64,000 bases of DNA, taken from NCBI RefSeq assembly GCF_014199535.1, contig NZ_JACHNV010000001.1:496001-560000 (forward strand), in the 5' to 3' direction. Positions within the stretch are counted from its first letter, which is position 1. Every line of letters starts with the position of its first letter. The translations under genes were made by a program, and so were the position numbers. The stretch comes from Hymenobacter latericoloratus. Its GTDB lineage: Bacteria; Bacteroidota; Bacteroidia; Cytophagales; Hymenobacteraceae. Under the pieces are notes generated by a model, which searched no databases, had not been told where the DNA came from, and saw only the letters and a program-made list of their open reading frames with translations. Shown here piece after piece: positions 17,840-27,473 of this stretch.

Positions 17840-20116
17840 TTACAACCCCTTGCCTTCCGGGTGTTGGGCATCTACCACGGCAATGGCGGCCATGTTCACG
17901 ATTTCGCGGACCGAAGCACCCAGTTGCAGAATGTGCACCGGCTTGCGCATACCCATCAGAATGGGTCCGATTACTTCGGCGCCGCCAATCTCCTGAATGA
18001 CTTTGTAGGCAATGTTGCCGCTAATCACGTTCGGGAAGATGAGCGTGTTGGCCCCGCCTTTGTCGGCCAGGGGCGAGAAGGGGTACTGCTCGCGCAGCAG
18101 CTCCGGGTTCAGGGCCGTGTTAGCCTGCATCTCGCCGTCCAGAATCAGGTCGGGGTAGCGCTGCTTGGCCAGCTCGGTGGCACGGCGGGCCTTGTCGGGC
18201 AACTCACCGGGATTCGAGCCGAAGTTGGAGTAGCTGATAACGCCTACCCGCGGCTCGGTATCGAAGAACTTCACGGCCCGCGAGGTCAGGCCAATGATTT
18301 CCACCATTTCCTCGGCCGAGGGGTCGATGTTCACGGTGGTATCGGCGAAGAAGTACGGGCCTTTCTTGTGCTGAATGATGTACATGGAAGCCACACGCTT
18401 CACGCTTTCAGCTACCCCAATTACCTGCAGGGAAGGCACGATGCTCTTGCCGTAGTCCTTGCTCAGACCCGTGATAAAGGCGTCGGCCTCACCGGTTTCC
18501 AGCATCATGCTCCCGAAGTAGTTCCGCTCGCGCAGCAAACGGCGACCTTCGTAGAGGGTAATGCCGCGGCGCTGGCGCTTCTCGTACAGCTTCTGGGCGT
18601 ACTCCTCGCGCTTGGCCTCCTCGTGCAGAATGTCGATGATCTGGCAGCCTTCCAGGTCGAGGGAGTTTTCGGCGGCAATGCGCGCAATCTTGTTGCGGTT
18701 GCCGAGCAGGATGGGCTGGGCAATGCCCTCGTCGTGCAGAATCTGGGCAGCCTTGAGAATTTTATAGGTGTCGCCCTCGGCGAATACCACGCGCTTGGGG
18801 TTGCTGCGGGCCGCCTGGGTAATGCGGTTCATCAGCTTCTGGTTCACGCCGAGGCGGGCGCGCAGCTCGTCCTCGTAAGCAAACCAGTCGTCGATCTGGG
18901 TGCGGGCTACCCCGCTTTCCATGGCGGCCTTGGCTACGGCCGGGCTGACGGTGGTAATCAGGCGGGGGTCCAGAGGCTTAGGAATCAGGTAGGTGCGGCC
19001 GAAGGAGAGGGTGTTGTCGCCGTAGGCCTTGTTTACCATGTCGGGCACGGGCTCCTTGGCCAGCTCGGCCAGGGCGTGCACGGCGGCCAGCTTCATGGCC
19101 TCGTTGATTTCCGTAGCCCGCACGTCTAGCGCGCCCCGGAAAATGTAAGGGAAGCCCAGTACGTTATTCACCTGGTTGGGATGGTCGGAGCGGCCGGTAG
19201 CCATAATGATGTCCTGGCGGGTAGCCAGGGCTAGGTCGTAGGCTATTTCCGGATCGGGGTTGGCCAGGGCAAACACAATGGGGTTGGCGGCCATCTTCAG
19301 CAACAGCTCGGGCGCCAGCACGTTGGCCGCCGAAAGGCCCAGGAAGAAGTCGGCGCCTTCCATGGCCTGGGCCAGGCTGGTGATGTCGCGCTGGGTAGCA
19401 AACTGCATCTGCAGAGCCGCCAGATCGGTGCGCTGGGGGTTAATGATGCCGTCTTTGTCGAACACCACCACGTTCTCGCGCTTCAGGCCCAGCTCCAGAT
19501 ACAGGCGCAGGCAGCTGATGGCGGCAGCACCGGCCCCACTCACGACCACCTGAATTTCGTCGATTTTCTTACCGACTACCTCCAGGGCGTTCAGCAAGGC
19601 CGCCGACGAAATAATAGCCGTGCCGTGCTGGTCGTCGTGCATAAGCGGAATGTTCATCTGCTCACGCAGGGCAGTCTCAATGGGGAAGCACTCGGGGGCT
19701 TTAATGTCCTCCAGGTTGATGCCGCCGAACGTGGGCTCCAGCGACTTCACGATGCGGATAAACTCCTCGGGGTCGGTGGCGTCGATTTCAATATCGAAGC
19801 AATCGATGCCCGCGAACTTCTTGAACAGTACGCCTTTGCCTTCCATAACCGGCTTGGAGGCATCGGGGCCGATGTTGCCCAGTCCCAGCACGGCCGTGCC
19901 GTTGCTGATAACGCCTACCAAGTTGCCCTTGGCCGTGTATTTATATACGTCGTCCTTGTTGGCGGCAATGGCTTTGCAGGGCTCGGCTACCCCCGGCGAG
20001 TAGGCCAGGGCCAAATCCAGCTGGGTGCTGACGGGCTTGGTCGGAATGACTTCAATTTTACCGGCGGGACTTTGCGAGTGGTAATTGAGCGCGTCCTGTT
20101 TGTTTATCTTCAGCAT
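17840..20116 (-). CDS. maeB: NADP-dependent malic enzyme with phosphotransacetylase-like domain
   Basis: 758 residues, the length of MaeB-type hybrid malic enzymes, which decarboxylate malate to pyruvate and make NADPH. The N-terminal malic domain has [13 protein letters not shown] and [11 protein letters not shown]; the NAD-binding domain has [17 protein letters not shown]. From about residue 430 the chain is a phosphate acetyl/butyryltransferase-like domain ([26 protein letters not shown]-like [16 protein letters not shown]), which in known MaeB proteins is regulatory and responds to acetyl-CoA. The gene has its own promoter box at 20186-20193 and is followed by ruvA and sprA on the same strand. 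Confidence 0.96.
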   Translation of the reverse strand: MLKINKQDALNYHSQSPAGKIEVIPTKPVSTQLDLALAYSPGVAEPCKAIAANKDDVYKYTAKGNLVGVISNGTAVLGLGNIGPDASKPVMEGKGVLFKKFAGIDCFDIEIDATDPEEFIRIVKSLEPTFGGINLEDIKAPECFPIETALREQMNIPLMHDDQHGTAIISSAALLNALEVVGKKIDEIQVVVSGAGAAAISCLRLYLELGLKRENVVVFDKDGIINPQRTDLAALQMQFATQRDITSLAQAMEGADFFLGLSAANVLAPELLLKMAANPIVFALANPDPEIAYDLALATRQDIIMATGRSDHPNQVNNVLGFPYIFRGALDVRATEINEAMKLAAVHALAELAKEPVPDMVNKAYGDNTLSFGRTYLIPKPLDPRLITTVSPAVAKAAMESGVARTQIDDWFAYEDELRARLGVNQKLMNRITQAARSNPKRVVFAEGDTYKILKAAQILHDEGIAQPILLGNRNKIARIAAENSLDLEGCQIIDILHEEAKREEYAQKLYEKRQRRGITLYEGRRLLRERNYFGSMMLETGEADAFITGLSKDYGKSIVPSLQVIGVAESVKRVASMYIIQHKKGPYFFADTTVNIDPSAEEMVEIIGLTSRAVKFFDTEPRVGVISYSNFGSNPGELPDKARRATELAKQRYPDLILDGEMQANTALNPELLREQYPFSPLADKGGANTLIFPNVISGNIAYKVIQEIGGAEVIGPILMGMRKPVHILQLGASVREIVNMAAIAVVDAQHPEGKGL

Positions 20117-20185
20117 GCTACAATGCGAGGGGTGGAGCTTCCTTTAAACGGCAAGAAAGCAGGATGGGGCAAAATCAACCCAGGG

Positions 20186-20193
20186 CAAAGGTA
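20186..20193 (-). promoter_or_regulatory. Candidate -7 promoter box for maeB
   Basis: The minus strand reads TACCTTTG (TAnnTTTG), 69 nt upstream of the maeB ATG. A T-rich stretch lies about 20 nt further upstream, but no exact TTG. Confidence 0.5.
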
Positions 20194-20208
20194 CAAGCCC
20201 CCGCCCGG

Positions 20209-20247
20209 ATAAGAAAAACACCCCAAACCCAGCAGTAGGGTTTGGGG
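20209..20247 (-). terminator. Terminator of the lipoprotein gene
   Basis: CCCCAAACCC (20221-20230) pairs with GGGTTTGGGG (20238-20247) around AGCAGTA. On the minus strand it is followed by TGTTTTTCTT. It lies 30 nt after the stop of the gene ending at 20278. Confidence 0.8.
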
Positions 20248-20277
20248 CGGGCAGGGGGTAGGGAGGCGAGGCTCAGC

Positions 20278-20901
20278 CTAGAGCAGCGGAATTTCCTCAA
20301 ACGTACCGTAGCCTTTAATCTCACAGCTGCTGCGGCCATCTGAGCTGGAGCCGATGGCCAGGTAGGTGTAGGGGTCTTTGGCCTGCTTCACCGTGAACGT
20401 AAAAGAGCCGCTGATAAGCTGGCGGGCGGCGTCGTATTTGGTAATGACCAGGGAGCCCTCCATGGGGTGCGAGTTGCCGGAATACTGGTTCAGGTACACA
20501 CCCGTATTGAAGGTCGGGCGCTCGTAGGTAGCTACTACCTCGCCCTGGCCGGGGTCGGGCTGCGAGGCCAAGGTGTAGGAGCCTACCAGGCCGCTTTTCT
20601 GTTTGCTGCGGGGAAGTACAAACCCTATGCGCTCCTCCGTGAGCATACCCACGGCGCGTGGGGCTTTTTCAAAAGCGAGGGTAAGCTTATCGGACGCCAG
20701 CTTGCCGGTTGGTTCCTGGGCCAGAAATGTCTGGCCTCGGTTGGCGGAAGCCGTTGGGTAGGTGTAGGTTAAGCTAACGTTGGCCTCTTGCACCGGCGGC
20801 GTAACCGTTGGCTCGGGCATTTCGGTGTCTTTCTGGCAAGCCGTAGTAAGCACTAGCAAGGTAACGCCGGACAGAAATGGGATACGTACTGATTTCAACA
20901 T
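20278..20901 (-). CDS. Putative lipoprotein of unknown function
   Basis: 207 residues. The signal peptide ends with the lipobox LTTAC, so Cys22 should be lipidated. A short Pro-rich linker (EMPEPTVTPPVQEAN) leads to a beta-rich domain with segments such as VGSYTLASQPDPGQGEVV and GSLVITKYDAARQLISGSFTFTV. The last part, built around a strand that returns to SFTFTV and ends with Gly and Phe residues, resembles DUF6252-like or other small beta-sandwich lipoproteins of Bacteroidota, but I cannot assign it firmly. It has a strong terminator, so it is probably monocistronic. Confidence 0.75.
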   Translation of the reverse strand: MLKSVRIPFLSGVTLLVLTTACQKDTEMPEPTVTPPVQEANVSLTYTYPTASANRGQTFLAQEPTGKLASDKLTLAFEKAPRAVGMLTEERIGFVLPRSKQKSGLVGSYTLASQPDPGQGEVVATYERPTFNTGVYLNQYSGNSHPMEGSLVITKYDAARQLISGSFTFTVKQAKDPYTYLAIGSSSDGRSSCEIKGYGTFEEIPLL

Positions 20902-21026
20902 AGTAAGGAAAGGATAGGAAGGAGGACGCGGAATACCGGTGCTTAGCCAAGCGCCGTGCCAACTTCAGCCGAAATAGTTCCCTGCCTTGAATTTACTGCT
21001 GCATTTTTTGTGCAGGGTGTTGGTAG

Positions 21027-21066
21027 TCAAAAACAAAAAAAGTGCAGAGCGTTAGCCCTGCACTTT
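21027..21066 (-). terminator. Terminator of the HelD-like helicase gene
   Basis: AAAGTGCAG (21039-21047) pairs with CTGCACTTT (21058-21066). On the minus strand it is followed by a long T-rich run that includes TTTTTTGTTTTTG. It lies 36 nt after the stop at 21103. Confidence 0.85.
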
Positions 21067-21102
21067 CTGAAACAGCGGAAGTAAGCCGTTATCCAGGCAC
21101 TT

Positions 21103-23151
21103 TTAGTCGCCCAGGAAGGTGGTGAGCTCCCCGGAGTACGTGAGGGTGAGCTGGTGCATAGCTCGGGTGCAGGCCACGTAGAGCATGCTGCGGTCCACCT
21201 CCGTTTTGTAGGTGCGCGTCGAGGCGAAGGGCACGATGACGGCATCAAATTCCAGTCCTTTCGCCAAATGGGCCGTCGTGATGATAACACCGTCTTTGAA
21301 GGTCGTGGACTCCTCCGTGAGCAGGGCTACGCCGGGGCCCTGCAGCACCTCATACGCCCGCTCGGCTTGCCGGAGCGTTTTACAGATGACGCCCAATGAC
21401 TGACTGCCGGAGCCCGGAAACGCGGTGACAAGCGCCCGCACCGCTTCCAGCTCCGCTTCGGGGCTGGGGTAGCGCAGTACGGCAGGCTCCTGCCCGTGCC
21501 GCTCCAACGGAATAATGTGAGGGTTGGGGCTGATGCGCTGGGCAAAAGCGGTAATCTCCAGGGTAGAGCGGTAGCTGCGGTACAGCTTCACCACATCGGC
21601 CTGCGGGAACACGCGCTCAATGGCTTCGGCCGAAGAGGCACTGTAGGGATTCACCGTCTGGCTGACATCGCCCAGAATAGTTTTGCGGCACGGAAACAGC
21701 CTGGATAGCACGGCGTACTGCACCGGGGTATAATCCTGCATTTCATCCACCAGCAGGTGCTTCACGTGGTCGTAGGCCGTGAGACCCTCCAGGCGCAGGC
21801 GCAGGTAAATCAGCGGGAAAACATCGGCGTACTCCAGGTGCAAGCGGTGTTGGTCGAGCTTGAGCAACTCTGGCCGGCCGAGCCAGCGGTAAAAATCCCG
21901 GTAGAATTCCAGCACGTTGCCGTAGCGGAACATGCGCGGAATACCTTCCCCGATGGCGGCCTTTTCGCCCCCCGTGAGCTTGCGGTCAGCCTTGTCGCGC
22001 ACGTAGGCCCGCACATCATTGGCTACCTGCCCGAAACGCTTGAGCAGCGGCACCCGGTGGTAGGCCTTAAACTTCTGCTGTATAAACGCGCCGGGTACCA
22101 CCGTGCGCCCTACCCGTAGGTCGGCCACGCTGAAGTAATTATTCTCAACGTGCAGCAGGTACTGGTTGAGCTGGCTCAGAAACTCAAACGAGGACTTGAA
22201 CCGGATGCGCTCAATGAAGGCCGCGTCGTGGCGCTCCAGCAGCGCCGATACCTGCTCGAAAAAGGTCTGGAAGGTGTAACGATTATCAAGCAGGTCGGCG
22301 GCCACCTCGTCCATGCCCAGCTCCGGAATGTGCTCCTCGCCCAGCTCGGGCAGCACGTTGGAGATGTAGTCGGCAAATACCTTGTTAGGCGAAATGATGA
22401 GCACATCCTTGGCGGCCAGTGTATCGCGGTAGCGGTACAGCAGGAAGGCAATGCGGTGCAGGGCAATAGAGGTTTTGCCCGAGCCGGCTACCCCCTGAAT
22501 AATCATCACCGGCGCGGTTTCGTTGCGGATTACGGCGTTCTGGTCCCGCTGAATCGTGGCAACGATGTTCTTCATCTTATCGTCGGAGGACTTGGCCAGC
22601 TCCTGCTGCAGCACGTCGTCGTGAATGTTCACGTCGCTGTCGAGCAGGTACTCCAGCCGCCCGTCCCGGATCTTGTACTGGCGCTTCAGCTCAATGGTGC
22701 CCTTTACCGTGCCGGAGGGGGTAGGGTAAGAGGCCTCGCCCAGCTCGAAATCATAAAACAGGGAGGAAATGGGCGCCCGCCAGTCGTAGATCAGGTTCTG
22801 GCGCTGGGTTTCATCGAGAAAAGAATACACCCCGATGTACACCGGGTTGGCCGCCTTGCCGGGGGTAGCGAAATCGATGCGCCCAAAGTACGGCGACTGG
22901 CCCAGCTTGAGCAGGCGGCGCTTGCGGGCCACGGCGCCCTCGCCCGTGTAGGCCATGCGGTTGATGGACTGCTCAGCGGAAACCATATCGGCCTCATCCA
23001 TGCCCGACTGATGCTCGTGGATGTACTGCTTTTTCTCCCGCAGCTCGTTGGAATACCGCCGCACGGCGTCATCAATGCGCCGGATGGCCAGGGTCAGCTT
23101 CTCCTTGATTTCTTCCAGGTACTCTCGTTCTTCTTGCGGCGTGGCGTTCAT
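21103..23151 (-). CDS. HelD-like UvrD/Rep superfamily 1 ATPase
   Basis: 682 residues, close to the length of HelD proteins, which remove stalled RNA polymerase from DNA. The N-terminus (about 1-65) is a charged coiled coil with SGMDEADMVSAEQSINRMAYTG-like spacing, seen here as EHQSGMDEADMVSAEQSI. Walker A is GVAGSGKTSIALHR (around residue 220) with HRIAFLLYRYR after it. Walker B is LLVDEMQDYTPVQY, followed by LGDVSQTVNPY, KLYRSYRST (motif IV region) and TTAHLAKGLEFDAVIVP and MLYVACTRAMHQL (motifs V-VI). The missing 2B accessory domain and the long N-terminal arm favour HelD over UvrD or PcrA. It is a single gene with its own terminator. Confidence 0.87.
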   Translation of the reverse strand: MNATPQEEREYLEEIKEKLTLAIRRIDDAVRRYSNELREKKQYIHEHQSGMDEADMVSAEQSINRMAYTGEGAVARKRRLLKLGQSPYFGRIDFATPGKAANPVYIGVYSFLDETQRQNLIYDWRAPISSLFYDFELGEASYPTPSGTVKGTIELKRQYKIRDGRLEYLLDSDVNIHDDVLQQELAKSSDDKMKNIVATIQRDQNAVIRNETAPVMIIQGVAGSGKTSIALHRIAFLLYRYRDTLAAKDVLIISPNKVFADYISNVLPELGEEHIPELGMDEVAADLLDNRYTFQTFFEQVSALLERHDAAFIERIRFKSSFEFLSQLNQYLLHVENNYFSVADLRVGRTVVPGAFIQQKFKAYHRVPLLKRFGQVANDVRAYVRDKADRKLTGGEKAAIGEGIPRMFRYGNVLEFYRDFYRWLGRPELLKLDQHRLHLEYADVFPLIYLRLRLEGLTAYDHVKHLLVDEMQDYTPVQYAVLSRLFPCRKTILGDVSQTVNPYSASSAEAIERVFPQADVVKLYRSYRSTLEITAFAQRISPNPHIIPLERHGQEPAVLRYPSPEAELEAVRALVTAFPGSGSQSLGVICKTLRQAERAYEVLQGPGVALLTEESTTFKDGVIITTAHLAKGLEFDAVIVPFASTRTYKTEVDRSMLYVACTRAMHQLTLTYSGELTTFLGD

Positions 23152-23321
23152 CCCCGGTGGCTAGTGAAAAATTGGACCTCAAAGGTGCCAGCAAATTCCG
23201 GTTAGGAGAAGGGTTTACCGTATTTTATTAACCGAGTAGCCGGTAAGTAGCTCAGCCGGGCAAGGGCGCTGACAGCCGTTGCCTGACCAGGTTTCGGTAG
23301 CTGCTTCCTGGAAGCACCTTC

Positions 23322-23355
23322 CATAAAAAAGGGCAAAGCATGCGCTCTGCCCTTT
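23322..23355 (-). terminator. Terminator of the LysM transglycosylase gene
   Basis: AAAGGGCA (23328-23335) pairs with TGCCCTTT (23348-23355), followed on the minus strand by TTTTTTATGG. It lies 23 nt after the stop at 23379. Confidence 0.8.
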
Positions 23356-23378
23356 CCGGGAATAAGAGGGGTAGGACT

Positions 23379-25331
23379 TTAGCTCTTAACAATGAGCTTC
23401 TGCCCGGGCTTTACCTCATCCGACTGCAGGTTATTCAGCTCCCGCAGCTTTTCTACGGTGAGGCCCTGGTAGCGGCGCGAGATATTGTAGAGCGTGTCGC
23501 CGGGCTGCACCAAGTGCACCTGGGGCGCGGGCAGGGCAGGGCGGGCGGCCCGGCGAGCGGGTTCCTGAGCGGCAGCGGCCGCCTCGCGGGTAGCGGTGGC
23601 TATTTCAGCGGCTGTGTCTTCAGTTTCCCGCAGGTTCAGCTTCTGGCCGGGCGTCAGAGTCGCGGCTGTTAGCTTGTTGCGTGCCATCAACTGGCTGACG
23701 GTCAGGCCGTGCGTGCGGGCCACCTTCTCCAGAAAGTCGCCGCGGCGCACTACGTAGGTAGCCGGCCCCGAATCATCGGGCTGCGCAGCGGCCACCGTTT
23801 CGGGCACGATCCGCGCCGTCCGGGCAGGCGAGGCCAGGCGGGAGGCCGGCCGGGCCAAGGCTGGGCCTTCAGGCTCGGATGTTTCCGCTACAGGGCGGAT
23901 CTTAACGGCCGGCCGGGCCACCGCAACGTCGTTTTTCCGGTTTTCCGTAGCCGCCATGCGCACTTCAGAGGAGGCCGTAGAAGTTGCTGGCACCGGCACA
24001 AACACTACCAGCTGGCGGCGCGGCGTAAGGGCGTTGGCCCTGCCAAGCGTGTTCCAGCGCCGCAGCTGAGCCGGGCTTACCGCGTAGCGCTCGGCTACCG
24101 AGGCTACCGTCTCGCCCCGCTTCACGGTGTGGCGCACGCGCCGGAACCGGGGCTGGGCCTCCCGCGCTTTCTCGCGCAAACCGCCATCAGCTACTGTCCG
24201 GGTTGGGAAAGGCTCCACGCCGGTCAGGGCTACCACGCGAAACGGCAGCAGCTGGGGCAGCTCGGCCAGGGGGCGGCAGTAGTCGAACAGCGTTGCCCGA
24301 TCAACTACGGCCAGCGCCGGCCGGACCGCCGCCGGCAGCTGCACGGCGTAGGGCCGGTAGCCCTGGGGCAGCCAGAGCTTGCGCAGCTCCGGATTCAGCC
24401 GTGCCAGCGCCATGGAGTCGGAGTAGCCGCAGGCGCGGGCCAGGCGGGTGAGGTCGAAGGCCCGGCCGGCCAGCTGCAGCGTATCCATGGGCTCGGGGTA
24501 CTGGTAGCGTAGGGCGGGGGAGTGCAGCTGGTGCTGGTGGGCGTACTTCAGGGTGTACATGATGGCCGTGAAGGTGGGCACGTAGTTGCGCGTTTCGGCC
24601 GGCAGGTGGGGGTGCACTTCCCAGTAGGTTTTCTTGCCGGTACGCCGCACTACCTTCTGCATGTTGCCCGCCCCCCAGTTATACGCGGCCAGCACCATTT
24701 CCCAGTCATGAAACACGCCGTAGAGGTAGCGCAAATGTTTGCAGGCAGCCTCAGTAGCCTTTTCCGGGTTCATGCGCTCATCCACCCACTCGTCGCGGCG
24801 CAGGCGCAGGTCGTTGGCCGTAGGCCCCATGAACTGCCAGAGCCCGGTGGCGCCTACCCGCGACTTGGCCGTTGGAATCAGGGCCGACTCCACCACAGCC
24901 AGGTACTTCAGGTCGGTGGGCAGGTTATACTTGGCCAGATACTTTTCGAAAAGCGGAAAGTACAGGTTTTCGCGTTCCAGCACCCGCTGGGTGTAGCCGC
25001 GCTGCCGCTCCGTGAACAGCCGCACAAAGGCCATAACGTGCGAGTTGAAGACGTGCGGCACGTCCGTTTCAAAGCAGCTGATCCGGTCCCCTACCAGGTC
25101 GCGCAGCTCGGGCGGGGTCCGGAGCCAGGCCAGCTTCACGGAATCGAGGGGGGTAGGGGCCGCTACCAGCGAGTCGGGCAGCAGCTTCAGGTTTACCTGT
25201 AAGGAGTCGTCCGCCGCCGGTGGGGTAGCCGGCGCGGAAGGGAGGGTGGGCTGCACCTGGGCCGCCGCCGGCAGTGCTGCCGAGGCAGCAAACAATACGG
25301 GAACAGCAGCACGCAGCAACAACTTCTTCAT
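23379..25331 (-). CDS. Membrane-bound-type lytic murein transglycosylase with LysM repeats (MltD-like)
   Basis: 650 residues, exported: MKKLLLRAAVPVLFAASAA... with cleavage before QVQPT. A soluble lytic transglycosylase domain (about 110-280) has the catalytic Glu in LAVVESALIP, then SRVGATGLWQFMGPTA and the AAYNWGAGN motif. Three LysM modules follow: HTVKRGETVASVAERY, YVVRRGDFLEKVARTH and HLVQPGDTLYNISRRY near the C-terminus, separated by Ala/Pro-rich linkers. It cleaves the glycan strands of peptidoglycan. No lipobox is seen, so it is probably periplasmic rather than lipid-anchored. It follows gatA on the same strand but has its own candidate -7 box. Confidence 0.93.
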   Translation of the reverse strand: MKKLLLRAAVPVLFAASAALPAAAQVQPTLPSAPATPPAADDSLQVNLKLLPDSLVAAPTPLDSVKLAWLRTPPELRDLVGDRISCFETDVPHVFNSHVMAFVRLFTERQRGYTQRVLERENLYFPLFEKYLAKYNLPTDLKYLAVVESALIPTAKSRVGATGLWQFMGPTANDLRLRRDEWVDERMNPEKATEAACKHLRYLYGVFHDWEMVLAAYNWGAGNMQKVVRRTGKKTYWEVHPHLPAETRNYVPTFTAIMYTLKYAHQHQLHSPALRYQYPEPMDTLQLAGRAFDLTRLARACGYSDSMALARLNPELRKLWLPQGYRPYAVQLPAAVRPALAVVDRATLFDYCRPLAELPQLLPFRVVALTGVEPFPTRTVADGGLREKAREAQPRFRRVRHTVKRGETVASVAERYAVSPAQLRRWNTLGRANALTPRRQLVVFVPVPATSTASSEVRMAATENRKNDVAVARPAVKIRPVAETSEPEGPALARPASRLASPARTARIVPETVAAAQPDDSGPATYVVRRGDFLEKVARTHGLTVSQLMARNKLTAATLTPGQKLNLRETEDTAAEIATATREAAAAAQEPARRAARPALPAPQVHLVQPGDTLYNISRRYQGLTVEKLRELNNLQSDEVKPGQKLIVKS

Positions 25332-25396
25332 ACGTACATGTAAACGGGCAGGTAAGCCGAACGCTCAAAATGCTGTACCTCAGGGGGGCACATCTT

Positions 25397-25404
25397 CAAA
25401 AATA
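25397..25404 (-). promoter_or_regulatory. Candidate -7 promoter box for the transglycosylase gene
   Basis: The minus strand reads TATTTTTG (TAnnTTTG), 65 nt upstream of the start codon. A TTG lies 14 nt upstream, slightly closer than the usual 17-23. Confidence 0.4.
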
Positions 25405-25548
25405 GCACGAAACCAGTACAATGCCAGCCCGGGCCGGGAATAAGAACCCCGAAGCCCCACGCAGGTCCCGCATCAGCAACCAGCTTACCACCGGTTGTCG
25501 GCCAAGACCGGAGTGGAACTCCGGGGTATCGAAGATCAGGGTACCGCC

Positions 25549-26988
25549 CTAGGCTTCTACCGAAGCCAGCGTTTCGGTAACCGAGTTGGCGAAGGCCAGC
25601 AGGTGCTCTTCGCGGAACGCCCCGCTCAGAATCTGCAGGCCGATGGGCAGGCCCTGCGAATCGGTGCCGGCCGGTACTGAAATAGCCGGTACGCCCGCCA
25701 GGGAAGCCTGCACCGTGAAGATATCAGCCAGGTACATGGCCAGCGTATCCTTGTTCACGTCGCCGATGCGGAAGGCCGTGGTAGGGGTAGTTGGCAGCAC
25801 CAGAAAATCGTACTCGCGCAGCAGCTCATCGGTTTTTTCCTTGATGAGACGGCGCACGCGCTGCGCCTTGGTGTAGTAGGCATCGTAGTAGCTGGCGCTC
25901 AGTACAAAAGTGCCCAGCAGAATCCGGCGCTGCACCTCGGGCCCGAAGCCCTGGGAACGGGTTTTCTTGTACAGCGACTCCAGGTCGGTGGCATCCGGAG
26001 CGCGGTAGCCAAACTTCACGCCGTCGTAGCGGCTCAGGTTAGAGCTGGCTTCGGCTGTAGTAAGGATGTAATACGTGGGCACAATATAATCGAGGTAGGG
26101 AAAGTCCACTCCCTCCACTACGTGGCCCTGCCCGCGGAACCGGTCCAGGGCCTGCTCCGTGGCAGCCTTGATTTCCGCGTTCAGCCCGGGGCGCTCCAGA
26201 CAGTCTTTGATGTAGCCGATGCGATAGTGCGGGGCCGGGGCCAGCTGCTGGCTATAGGCAGGAACCTCACGCTGGCTGGCCGTGCTGTCAAAACGGTCAG
26301 AGCCGGCCATTACCTCCAGCAGCAGAGCGGCGTCCTCCACCGAGCGGGTAAGCGTCCCGATCTGGTCAAACGAGGAAGCATACGCCACCAGACCGTAACG
26401 CGAGATGCGCGAGTAAGTAGGCTTAAACCCTACAATGCCGCAAAACGCCGCCGGCTGCCGCACCGAGCCACCCGTATCGGAACCGATAGAAGCTAAACAC
26501 AAATCGGCTTGCACGGCCACCGCCGAGCCTCCCGAGGAACCCCCGGGCACTCGCTCGGGGTCCACCTCGTTGCGGGCTGGCCCAAAAAAGGACGTTTCGT
26601 TGGAAGCGCCCATAGCAAACTCGTCGCAGTTCTGACGACCAATCAGAATGGCGTCCTCATCGAGCAGACGCTGCACGGCCGTACCCGTAAACAACGACTT
26701 GAAGCCGTCCAGAATATGGCTACTGCTTTGCAGGGCGTGGCCCTCATAGGCCAGCACATCTTTCAAACCGATAACCATGCCCGCCAGCTTCCCGGCCGTG
26801 CCAGCCGCCAGCTTGGCGTCTACGGCGTCGGCCTGGGCCAGGGCCTCTTCGGGCCACACCTCCAGAAAGGCATTGAGGTGCTGTTTGCGGCGGATGTTAT
26901 CCAGATAATACTCCACGAGCTGACGGCAGGACGTGGTGCCTGCCGTCAGCTCGTGGCGAACTTCCGTGAGGGAGTTGAAGCGTCTCAA
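25549..26988 (-). CDS. gatA: Glutamyl/aspartyl-tRNA amidotransferase subunit A
   Basis: 479 residues, the normal GatA length. The amidase-signature triad is intact: K76 in GLKDV, the cis-Ser S151 in PGGSSGGSA and the nucleophile S175 in GSDTGGSVRQPA. GatA releases ammonia from glutamine for transamidation of misacylated Glu-tRNA(Gln) or Asp-tRNA(Asn) with GatB and GatC, which are not in this window. It lies 92 nt downstream of the two tatA genes on the same strand and probably shares their transcript; I find no -7 box in that gap. Confidence 0.95.
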   Translation of the reverse strand: MRRFNSLTEVRHELTAGTTSCRQLVEYYLDNIRRKQHLNAFLEVWPEEALAQADAVDAKLAAGTAGKLAGMVIGLKDVLAYEGHALQSSSHILDGFKSLFTGTAVQRLLDEDAILIGRQNCDEFAMGASNETSFFGPARNEVDPERVPGGSSGGSAVAVQADLCLASIGSDTGGSVRQPAAFCGIVGFKPTYSRISRYGLVAYASSFDQIGTLTRSVEDAALLLEVMAGSDRFDSTASQREVPAYSQQLAPAPHYRIGYIKDCLERPGLNAEIKAATEQALDRFRGQGHVVEGVDFPYLDYIVPTYYILTTAEASSNLSRYDGVKFGYRAPDATDLESLYKKTRSQGFGPEVQRRILLGTFVLSASYYDAYYTKAQRVRRLIKEKTDELLREYDFLVLPTTPTTAFRIGDVNKDTLAMYLADIFTVQASLAGVPAISVPAGTDSQGLPIGLQILSGAFREEHLLAFANSVTETLASVEA

Positions 26989-27080
26989 GACGAAAAGGGT
27001 TTGGAGGAGGGAAGAGGTAGGGGCCAGAGGGTAGGACGATGGGCGTTGGTTCTCACATCCTGCTACCTTACCCCCGCTAC

Positions 27081-27461
27081 TTAGGTCGTTTGGTCGAGGC
27101 GGGGCCGCTGCTCGGGGGCCGGCGCAACCGGCGGGGTTATGCCGCCATCCATGGGCGGGGCCACCGGTGCTGGGGCGGCGGCTACTGGTGCTTCGGCTAC
27201 CGGAGTGGGGGTAGGCGCGGAGTAGGGCTGCTGATTGAATTGCTGCTGGTAAGGCTGCTGGGGTTGCGGCGTCTGCCCGGCGTTTTCAATTTCGCTGCGG
27301 ATTTCGCGGGAAGCATCCTTAAACTCCCGGATGCCCTTGCCCAGGCCGCGGGCCAGTTCCGGAATTTTGTTGGCCCCGAAGAAAATAAGGATAAACAGGA
27401 CGATGACCATCAGCTCACCGCCACCGATACCCTCCAGAAACAGAAAGAGAGGAGCGTTCAT
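27081..27461 (-). CDS. tatA: TatA/E-family protein with Pro/Gln/Ala-rich tail
   Basis: 126 residues. The first 50 are a standard TatA unit: a membrane helix (GELMVIVLFILIFFGANKIPEL) with the FGxxKIPEL hinge and an amphipathic helix (ARGLGKGIREFKDASREI). The rest is a low-complexity tail rich in Pro, Gln and Ala (PQPQQPYQQQFNQQPY and later VAEAPVAAAPAPVAPP), longer than in ordinary TatA. It starts 12 nt after the shorter tatA and is surely cotranscribed. TatA forms the size-adapting part of the twin-arginine export pore; TatC is not in the window. The long tail may be a simple spacer. Confidence 0.9.
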   Translation of the reverse strand: MNAPLFLFLEGIGGGELMVIVLFILIFFGANKIPELARGLGKGIREFKDASREIRSEIENAGQTPQPQQPYQQQFNQQPYSAPTPTPVAEAPVAAAPAPVAPPMDGGITPPVAPAPEQRPRLDQTT

Positions 27462-27473
27462 AGGGTAGGCAGC

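Noticed and set aside
17774..19129. 451-codon plus-strand frame across maeB
   Set aside because: Antisense to the conserved malic enzyme, with no recognisable product.
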